A stretch of 64,000 nucleotides of DNA, taken from positions 1,223,837 through 1,287,836 of the forward strand of contig NZ_SEUI01000001.1 in NCBI RefSeq assembly GCF_008370255.1, given 5' to 3'. Source of the stretch: Pseudoalteromonas sp. FUC4 (GTDB lineage Bacteria; Pseudomonadota; Gammaproteobacteria; Enterobacterales; Alteromonadaceae). The notes beneath the pieces were generated by a model. The model was given only the letters and a program-made list of their open reading frames with translations, was not told the DNA's origin and did no database searches. The stretch's first letter is position 1; each line of letters opens with the position of its first letter. Shown here piece by piece: positions 52,719-59,362 of this stretch. The position numbers and the translations under genes are program-made.

Positions 52719-52748
52719 TAAAAAAGCGATAACAAAACTGTCATCGCT
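52719..52748 (-). terminator. terminator after prpF
   Basis: AGCGAT / ATCGCT stem with inner ACA/TGT pairing and a T run on the minus strand, 22 nt beyond the prpF stop. Confidence 0.82.
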
Positions 52749-52769
52749 CAATTGGGTTGGTTGAGGTTG

Positions 52770-53873
52770 TTAACTTGCGGCAGGTATATCCCACACTTTG
52801 CCAGGAATATGCACTTCACCTTTAAATAACATTCTAGCGGTGCGCATTAAGCCCGCTGACTTTATATTTAAGGTATTATTGTTGTAGTTACCCTCAAGTA
52901 ATAAGTCAATTTTTCCACTTGGGTGCTCAACTACAATATTCTGAGATTCTTCTTCACTTTGAGTAATAATATCTTCGGTAATACTGCCAAGTAACATACA
53001 ACTTACACTTACACATATTGCGCCAGTCACTGAGTGACTCGTATGGCAGTTTTGCGGTACAAAGTAGCGAGAGGTAATTGTGCCACCAAACTGTGCTGGA
53101 GAAAGAAGCCCGACTTTTGGAATAACCTTACCAGTTGCATCGCCTAACCCCATTTTTAATGATGCTTGTAAACGAATACTCTCTATTTTTTGTAATAGCG
53201 CTTTATTTGCATCTAACTCATGCTTAGTTTCCCAACCTGTAACATCCAATGATTTAGCCGGAATAAGTACCATAGGCATAGAAGCATCTACGCAACTTAC
53301 CTCAATACCATCAAATGTATCACGCACAGACCCTGTAGGTAGTAACTCACCCGTCTTAGTGCCGCATACGTCAAAAAATTTAAGTAGAATTGGCGCACCA
53401 GATCCAGGTACGCCATCAATGGTGGCATCGCCTTCGTATTCAACAAAGCCATTTGGAGTTTGTACAATAACTTCAATAAGTGTGTTGGTGTTTACGTTTC
53501 TTACTCTTACGGTGGTTTCGCCTTCACTTGCAGTGACTAAGCCGTATTCAATTGCCATAGGCGCAGCACCCGATAAAATGTTGCCGCAAGAAGGGGTAAT
53601 GTCTACCTCCATATCTTCTATGGCAACCTGCGCAAACAAGTAATCTATATCGGCATCGGCTTCGTTTGATCGAGAAATAATAGCCGCTTTACTGGTTAGC
53701 GAGTTACCGCCTCCTATTCCGTTTACTTGAAGCGGATCACCAGATCCCATTGCTGCCATGAGTATTTGCTTTCTTTTTTCCCACTCTCTTGGTAAATCAT
53801 TTGCTAAAAAGTAGGTTCCGCGTGATGTGCCACCGCGCATAATGACACAGGGTATTTTTTTTTGAATAGTCAT
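52770..53873 (-). CDS. prpF: PrpF-family isomerase (4-oxalomesaconate tautomerase / aconitate isomerase-like)
   Basis: Cytoplasmic isomerase of 367 residues from the PrpF family, which moves double bonds in tricarboxylates such as 2-methylaconitate, 4-oxalomesaconate or aconitate. Family motifs: MRGGTSRGTYFLANDLP at the start, GGGNSLTSKAAII with a conserved Lys, TPSCGNILSGAAPMAIEYGL with the catalytic-type Cys, and SHSVTGAICVSVSC near the end. No AcnD or PrpC is adjacent, so a methylcitrate-cycle role is not supported; the tct transporter next door suggests a tricarboxylate substrate. Monocistronic or preceded only by the small ORF 45 nt upstream. Confidence 0.88.
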   Translation of the reverse strand: MTIQKKIPCVIMRGGTSRGTYFLANDLPREWEKRKQILMAAMGSGDPLQVNGIGGGNSLTSKAAIISRSNEADADIDYLFAQVAIEDMEVDITPSCGNILSGAAPMAIEYGLVTASEGETTVRVRNVNTNTLIEVIVQTPNGFVEYEGDATIDGVPGSGAPILLKFFDVCGTKTGELLPTGSVRDTFDGIEVSCVDASMPMVLIPAKSLDVTGWETKHELDANKALLQKIESIRLQASLKMGLGDATGKVIPKVGLLSPAQFGGTITSRYFVPQNCHTSHSVTGAICVSVSCMLLGSITEDIITQSEEESQNIVVEHPSGKIDLLLEGNYNNNTLNIKSAGLMRTARMLFKGEVHIPGKVWDIPAAS

Positions 53874-53917
53874 AATAATCCAACCAATTAATCTAATTAA
53901 ATACGTGGCTTACACTG

Positions 53918-54109
53918 TTAGTTATTACTTAAAACCACAACGCATTCTAACGTTTGCTCTTGTGAGCTTATGTTTTCAAATACGTTATGCTGAACAGCCA
54001 TTGGCGACAAATGCGATAATTTAGAAGGTGACTTATCATGTTGATTTTCGCGAACATGAATCGCTCGTGGAGCGGGTTTTAACTGTTTAGCTGCAAATAA
54101 TATATTCAT
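53918..54109 (-). CDS. small orphan protein, 63 aa
   Basis: Short frame starting MNILFAAKQLKPAPRA with AGGTGAT 5-6 nt upstream and ending 45 nt before prpF. No signal peptide, no membrane helix and no family recognised; basic N-terminal half and a C-terminal ECVVVLSNN. Its own ribosome site and its position directly downstream of the operator-like repeat at 54206 make it the first gene of the prpF unit. Could be a small regulator or accessory subunit; that is speculation. Confidence 0.55.
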   Translation of the reverse strand: MNILFAAKQLKPAPRAIHVRENQHDKSPSKLSHLSPMAVQHNVFENISSQEQTLECVVVLSNN

Positions 54110-54205
54110 GATAATCACCTTTTTTACGTTGTTTAACACTTTGAACGGATAGAGCCCGAGTTACATGCTTAAATCTTGCTCTTTATCTAAGAGTAATCAG
54201 CTAAG

Positions 54206-54222
54206 CTGTCACTAACCTGTCA
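54206..54222. promoter_or_regulatory. direct-repeat operator upstream of small ORF/prpF
   Basis: CTGTCACTAACCTGTCA: CTGTCA repeated with an 11-bp period, 97 bp upstream of the small ORF. On the minus strand the proximal half gives GTGACA, and 17 bp further TAGATA is a fair -10, so the repeat would straddle a promoter. Second of three copies in the locus. Confidence 0.6.
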
Positions 54223-54265
54223 TGTTAAAAATAATTGTATAAAAAGTAATATATTTTTATTAGCA

Positions 54266-54301
54266 TAAAAAAGGTGCGCAATTACAATGAATTAGCGCAC
54301 C
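54266..54301 (-). terminator. terminator after oprD-like porin gene
   Basis: GGTGCGC / GCGCACC outer stem with AATT-type inner pairing and a T run on the minus strand, 46 nt beyond the porin stop. Confidence 0.85.
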
Positions 54302-54346
54302 AAAACAAAAGGCCTTTTATCTTTTCAGACCATATCGGAGGGGAAT

Positions 54347-55672
54347 TTAAAATTTGATAGTGTAATCAACATAAACACGATGATCAGCTCGGTCGCCTTT
54401 AACACCATCTACGCTGCCTGTTTTGTCTGTCGTGTAATCTAAATATAACCAGCGTAAGCTCAAACCTTTAATTTCAGCCACTTTGAACCGGGTATCTATT
54501 GCCCAGTACTTTTCATCTGCTGTACCACCTAGTTTCCCCAGTGCTGAGTTTTCAGCATCGCTACCATCAGTGTAATAAAGTTTAGTGGTTAAGCCTGGGG
54601 ATACTGCTTTTAAGTCAATACCTAAACGAGCTTGCCACGTAGTTTCGTTTTGATTTGTTAAATCAGCACCAATAAGTGAGCGAGTTGGGAATGGGTTAGT
54701 TCCATGGTCACCACTGAAATTATCTTCAATCCACGCATCACTAACTTTGGTAAACGCTGCGCCAAATGTCCAAATATCTTTTTTCCAATTAGCATCTAAA
54801 TAATAAGCAAAACCATCGTTTTCACTTTTAGTTAAACCGGTTAATGCATCTGCTGCATCTTCATCATCTAAATCGCCACCCTCAGCGCCAGTTACAAATA
54901 AGTCGCCGTCGTCTTGAGAAGTGAAAATACCTGTTGAAAGTGTTAGCTTACTCTGCTCAAATTTGATGTCGTAACTGCCTGTTAAGCCCATTTTACGTAG
55001 GTAATCATGCGAATTTAAATATTCTGCTTCAAGTTTTAATCCGTCTTTTTTGTACGCGCCCCCTACACCCCAAATTACACTAATAGCACCAGTTGCTGAT
55101 TGATCGGTAGAAAAATCCTCCCAGCGGTCGTCGTGTCGGCGGCTCCATTTATCGTATGCATATCCATACACCTTGGTGTTACCAAATTTATAGTCGCCAA
55201 AAACACCTCTAAAAGTATTTGGGATAGCACGGCTACCCGAACTTTTTAAAAGCATGCTTTTGGTTTTTTGCCCGCCTATTTTTATATGGCCTTTGTCGCT
55301 GAGTTTAAAATCTAAGAAGTATTGTCCAAATTTAGAAAAGCTGTCATCAACACCACCTTTCTCACTGCCTGCGGGTAAAATGTTATTTTGCGCACTACCG
55401 GTCGAGTTATAATTAAGTACGGTGTAATTAGAGACACCCATGCTAACTAAATCGTTTAAGTAACCTGACGTGTAATTAAGCTCAATACCTTGTGCAAAAG
55501 TAGAATCGTCGCTTTCATCATTGTCGTAGTCACGGTCAAAGTAGATTGTTCTGAGTTTTATATTAAATTCATCTTGCTCTGTAAGCCCGTTAACAGCAGC
55601 ATACGAAGGGATAGCAACACATGTTAATACTGCGCTTGATGCCGCAAATAATTTAGAGATCCGTTTAGCCAT
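54347..55672 (-). CDS. OprD-family outer membrane porin
   Basis: Outer-membrane substrate-specific porin of 441 residues. Signal peptide ends in SYA-A; the mature protein opens with LTEQDEFNIKLRTIYFDRDY, the OprD-type first strand, and ends VYVDYTIKF with the C-terminal aromatic. Alternating hydrophobic strands run throughout, with acidic loops (DLDDEDAADALT). OpdH-like members of this family admit tricarboxylates in Pseudomonas; that role is inferred here from the tct neighbours. GGAGAT lies 5 nt before the ATG, and operator-like repeats lie 85 bp upstream. Confidence 0.88.
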   Translation of the reverse strand: MAKRISKLFAASSAVLTCVAIPSYAAVNGLTEQDEFNIKLRTIYFDRDYDNDESDDSTFAQGIELNYTSGYLNDLVSMGVSNYTVLNYNSTGSAQNNILPAGSEKGGVDDSFSKFGQYFLDFKLSDKGHIKIGGQKTKSMLLKSSGSRAIPNTFRGVFGDYKFGNTKVYGYAYDKWSRRHDDRWEDFSTDQSATGAISVIWGVGGAYKKDGLKLEAEYLNSHDYLRKMGLTGSYDIKFEQSKLTLSTGIFTSQDDGDLFVTGAEGGDLDDEDAADALTGLTKSENDGFAYYLDANWKKDIWTFGAAFTKVSDAWIEDNFSGDHGTNPFPTRSLIGADLTNQNETTWQARLGIDLKAVSPGLTTKLYYTDGSDAENSALGKLGGTADEKYWAIDTRFKVAEIKGLSLRWLYLDYTTDKTGSVDGVKGDRADHRVYVDYTIKF

Positions 55673-55756
55673 AGTTATCTCCGCTACCTTGTTTTTGTTT
55701 AAATTTGATTGTGTAGTGCATAACAGCGTGTACGTTTTACAATCTACACGGTAAAC

Positions 55757-55773
55757 CTGTCACAAACCTGTCA
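55757..55773. promoter_or_regulatory. direct-repeat operator between oprD-like gene and response regulator gene
   Basis: CTGTCACAAACCTGTCA, third copy of the 11-bp-period repeat, 85 bp upstream of the porin and 171 bp upstream of the divergent response regulator. On the minus strand the halves read TGACAGG twice and would cover a -35 region. Confidence 0.6.
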
Positions 55774-55943
55774 CAAGATAATTACATTTAAAGCAATAGT
55801 TTTTATTTCATAAAACTAAAATATAGAACAATATAATGCTTTTAATGTCTTAATTTGCATATTGTAAAGTGTTAAGTTTTTGTTTAATGTCGAGCGCATT
55901 GTAAACCATGCGATGTAACTAATTTTGCTCTTGGGTGTAATAA

Positions 55944-56615
55944 ATGAGAATTTTAGCGGTAGAAGACGACGAAGTTTTAGGCGAAGCAATTTGCCAACGC
56001 TTTAGTAAAATGGGCCAAGGCATTGACCTTGTAACCTGCGGCGATGTAGCTAATTCGCTTCTAAAACGCCATGAATACGACCTGATTTTACTCGACTTAA
56101 ACTTACCTAATTTGAACGGTGAACAAATATTAAAAAAGCTGAGAGCTCGCTCTTCAAACACACCTGTATTAATTTTAACTGCCCGCGCAGAGGTAGAAAA
56201 CCGTATTGAATTACTCGATTTAGGCGCTGACGATTACCTCACTAAACCTTTTGATTTTGGTGAATTAGAAGCCCGTTGCCGCGCGCTACTTAGACGAAAC
56301 CAAGGCTTAGGTAAAGATGTAATTAGCTATGGCAATCTCGACTTTGACCGCAAATCTTGCACAGTTACTATTGCCAAAGAGCTTATTGATTTAAAACAAC
56401 GCGAATTTAGATTACTCGAAATATTTTTAACTCATCAAGGTAAAGTGCTTAATAAAGACGAGTTACTCGATCACTTATATTCGTTTGACGACTCACCAAG
56501 CCCCAACGCTATAGAAACCTATGTAGCCAGGCTACGTAAAAAGCTGATTAATAGCAGTGTTGATATAAAAACATTACGCGGTTTAGGCTATCTTTTAGCA
56601 GAGTGTAATGAGTAA
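55944..56615 (+). CDS. tctD: OmpR-family response regulator, TctD-like
   Basis: DNA-binding response regulator of 223 residues. The receiver domain has the acidic pair ED-D at residues 7-9, phospho-acceptor Asp51 (LLDLNLPNLNG), Thr in LILTARAEVE and Lys in DYLTKPFDF. The C-terminal winged helix follows with DLKQREFRLLEIFLTHQGKV and NAIETYVARLRKKL. It overlaps its kinase by 8 nt and heads an operon with the kinase and a binding protein. Probably acts on the CTGTCA direct repeats of the neighbouring transport genes. The tctD name rests on context and family, not on a diagnostic motif. Confidence 0.9.
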   Translation: MRILAVEDDEVLGEAICQRFSKMGQGIDLVTCGDVANSLLKRHEYDLILLDLNLPNLNGEQILKKLRARSSNTPVLILTARAEVENRIELLDLGADDYLTKPFDFGELEARCRALLRRNQGLGKDVISYGNLDFDRKSCTVTIAKELIDLKQREFRLLEIFLTHQGKVLNKDELLDHLYSFDDSPSPNAIETYVARLRKKLINSSVDIKTLRGLGYLLAECNE

Positions 56616-58059
56616 TATAGCGCTTCCGTCCATCCGTCGGCAACTGCTCACAATTACAATGAGCCTGATGCTTATTATCACTTTTTTCACTTACATAATT
56701 GCAAATAATTACAGTAAAAGTGCAGCTAAGCTTTCTTACGATAGACTACTTGCAAGCGCTGCTTTGCAAATTTTTGAAAACACCCATATCGACTACCATG
56801 AAGTAATTGTTGATTTACCCAGTGCCACGTTTGAAACCCTTTCAATGGCATCAACCGATCGTTTGGTGTATCAAATTACTCAAAATAAAGGTGAGCATTT
56901 AACCGGTTATAAAGGACTATATTCACACATTATCGATACAGCCGGCAATAATTGGCAACGCTCTGAATATGATCCTAGAGACAACTTACAAATTAAGTTT
57001 TGGGAAGGTTATTACAAAGGCGAAAACTACCGATTTATCATGCTCTCAGACAAATTATATGAAGTGGGAAAAGCCTTCGATATTAATATTTTAATAGGCC
57101 AAACCACCCAAGCTCGAGACCAACTTGCTTACGAGATGAACTTAAAAGTACTGCAAATGGTTACTCTAATATTTGTAATTGCTATTGTGCTTATTTTGCT
57201 AGGTGTTAGGCAAATTCTGCAACCAATATATGCTATAAATAGAAAAATCCGCAGGCGTTCGCCTATGGATTTAAGGCCGATAGATATGAGCATTCCTAAG
57301 GAGATGGCCGATCTTATAGCTACTATTAACCATTTTATGGCTCAACTTGAAGTATCGCTTGATCATTTAAAACGCTTTACAGGTGAAGTAGCTCATCAAA
57401 TAAGAACGCCACTTGCGGGGCTAAAGAGCCAAGCCCAAAATGCATTAGAAGAAGCTGACACAAAAATACGAACAGAGCAATTAAAGCGCGTACTTTACTC
57501 TACTGATTTACTCGACAGCACAGTAACTCAGCTATTAAACCAAGCAACGCTTGCACATCGGTTTCATAGCCACCCATTTATTACTTTATCGTTACCTGAA
57601 CTAGTAAAATCGGTATGCCGAGATGTCGCGGTTTCAGCTATACAACGCGGGGTCATTATTACCTATCAGGGCGACGAAAATTTAATGATTAAAGGTGATG
57701 CATTTGCACTTAGCCAAATGCTGCGTAACATACTCGAGAATGCCATTAAGTTTAGTCCGACCGATAAGGAAATTAATGTATCAACTGAGCTACATAGCAC
57801 CGAATTTGGCTATGGCTATATAGCTCGTCTTTGCGTAGCAGATCAAGGCGTAGGCGTCCCAAATAGTGAAAAGCAACACGTGTTTGAGCGCTTTTATAAA
57901 AGTAAGGGCGATCCACGAGCTGGCAGTGGTTTAGGGTTAAGCATTGCCAAAGAAGTTGCAGAGCATCACAACGCAACTATACAACTACTCGATAACACCC
58001 CATCGGGATTAATATTTGAAATTAACTTTAAGTTAAAACTCACTGAAGGTGAACAATGA
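56608..58059 (+). CDS. tctE: sensor histidine kinase, TctE-like
   Basis: Membrane sensor kinase of 483 residues. An N-terminal helix (about 10-30) and a second near 178-200 (MVTLIFVIAIVLILLGVRQI) enclose a periplasmic sensor of the two-component kinase N-terminal type found in TctE/QseC. HisKA has the phospho-acceptor His near 263 (GEVAHQIRTPLAGLKSQ), then HATPase motifs NILENAIKFSP, DQGVGVP and GSGLGLSIAKEVAEHH. Its last 4 nt overlap the binding-protein gene, suggesting a physical link between them. Confidence 0.93.
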   Translation: MSNIALPSIRRQLLTITMSLMLIITFFTYIIANNYSKSAAKLSYDRLLASAALQIFENTHIDYHEVIVDLPSATFETLSMASTDRLVYQITQNKGEHLTGYKGLYSHIIDTAGNNWQRSEYDPRDNLQIKFWEGYYKGENYRFIMLSDKLYEVGKAFDINILIGQTTQARDQLAYEMNLKVLQMVTLIFVIAIVLILLGVRQILQPIYAINRKIRRRSPMDLRPIDMSIPKEMADLIATINHFMAQLEVSLDHLKRFTGEVAHQIRTPLAGLKSQAQNALEEADTKIRTEQLKRVLYSTDLLDSTVTQLLNQATLAHRFHSHPFITLSLPELVKSVCRDVAVSAIQRGVIITYQGDENLMIKGDAFALSQMLRNILENAIKFSPTDKEINVSTELHSTEFGYGYIARLCVADQGVGVPNSEKQHVFERFYKSKGDPRAGSGLGLSIAKEVAEHHNATIQLLDNTPSGLIFEINFKLKLTEGEQ

Positions 58060-59123
58060 GAACGCAATTAGTTAAAACCTTTGTATTTTTATTTAGTTGC
58101 TCTTTTTTTAATACTTATACTTTAGCGCAAGAGCCACTTATATTTAATGCATTAAAAACACAACAAACTGAACTCACTATATTTGGTGGCGCTGATAAAA
58201 TGGAAATAGCCCCTTTTTTAAAAGCATTTCAAAAAATCAGTCCACACGTGCAAATTAACTACCATGAGTTGAGCACTCGCGGTGTGTATTCCTCGTTTTT
58301 AAAAGACATAAATAACCCACCTGATATTTTATTAAGTTCTGCAATGAATTTACAAATTAAGTTGGTTAACGACGGCTATGCTCAGGCTTATGAGTCAGAA
58401 GAAACAAAAAAACTGCCTCGTTGGGCAAAATGGCGAAATGAAGTATTTGGCTTTACATACGAAACCGCTGTAATAGCATTTAACAAAGATTTTTTAGCTA
58501 ATGAGCCAGCCCCTAGTAGCCGCAATGAATTACTGGATTTGATCCGTAGGCGAAGTAATAAAATTAAAGGCCGTATTGGTATTTACGATATAACCAAGGT
58601 AGGAATAGGTTATTTATTGTGGGCACACGATAGAGAGCAAAGTTCTAGCTACGGTAGAATGCTTGAGTCATTCGGGTATCACGACACACGTGTTTTTAGA
58701 CGCAGTGCCGATATACTCCAAGCAATATCTAAAGGAGAGATTACCGTAGGCTATAATATTTTAAGCTCCTATGCGCGCACGTGGGCCGCGAAACATCCAA
58801 ACATTATTGTAGTCCAACCAAAGGACTATACGTCTGTTATTATGCGCAGTGCTATTATTCCTAAAAAGTCAAAAAACGTAAAAGGTGCGCAGCAATTTCT
58901 TGATTACTTGCTCTCAACTAAAGGCCAAACAGATATGGCTAATTTTACCAACTTTGAGCCAATAAATAACGAAGTACGCACAACACAGCCACATTTACTC
59001 GACACCTCAGAGGGGCAACTGCGTCCAGTTCCTTTAGGCATTCAAATTTTAGTGATTAATGATGAGATGAAGCGCCAAATAATTTTACAAGAATGGGAAA
59101 ATGCATTATTCGAATACCAATAA
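58056..59123 (+). CDS. periplasmic solute-binding protein (extracellular family 1) in the tctDE operon
   Basis: Exported binding protein of 355 residues. The signal peptide ends in TLA-Q; the mature part has the family 1/FbpA-like fold markers ELTIFGGADKMEIAPFLKAF, PDILLSSAMNLQIKL, KGRIGIYDITKVGIGYLLWA and SAIIPKKSKNVKGAQQFLDY. No ABC permease or ATPase lies nearby, so it is more likely a ligand sensor feeding the TctE-like kinase encoded just upstream (4-nt overlap) than a transport component. Ligand unknown. Confidence 0.85.
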   Translation: MRTQLVKTFVFLFSCSFFNTYTLAQEPLIFNALKTQQTELTIFGGADKMEIAPFLKAFQKISPHVQINYHELSTRGVYSSFLKDINNPPDILLSSAMNLQIKLVNDGYAQAYESEETKKLPRWAKWRNEVFGFTYETAVIAFNKDFLANEPAPSSRNELLDLIRRRSNKIKGRIGIYDITKVGIGYLLWAHDREQSSSYGRMLESFGYHDTRVFRRSADILQAISKGEITVGYNILSSYARTWAAKHPNIIVVQPKDYTSVIMRSAIIPKKSKNVKGAQQFLDYLLSTKGQTDMANFTNFEPINNEVRTTQPHLLDTSEGQLRPVPLGIQILVINDEMKRQIILQEWENALFEYQ

Positions 59124-59362
59124 CATACCGTACTTTAAAGTTATTTTTGTATCACTTCATTACTAACAATAAAGTATCATAAAAATTAATTACATTAAGC
59201 CAGTACGCCGATAATTTACCTCTTGAATAAAAGCCACTCCAACTCCCTATTAAGTATATATTCTAATTAAGAACAAAGTTGTATCCTGAATAATAAGTGC
59301 TATATTTATCACGTTGATAAGACAGATATATGCTTAGTGTATTCATAATAAAGGATGGGTTA

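Noticed and set aside
52730..52746. A further CTGTCA within the prpF terminator
   Set aside because: It is single, lies inside a stem-loop and lacks the 11-bp partner, so it is not counted as an operator copy.
53080..53643. Plus-strand open frame of 187 codons inside prpF
   Set aside because: Antisense to a well conserved isomerase gene; no ribosome site and no recognisable protein features.
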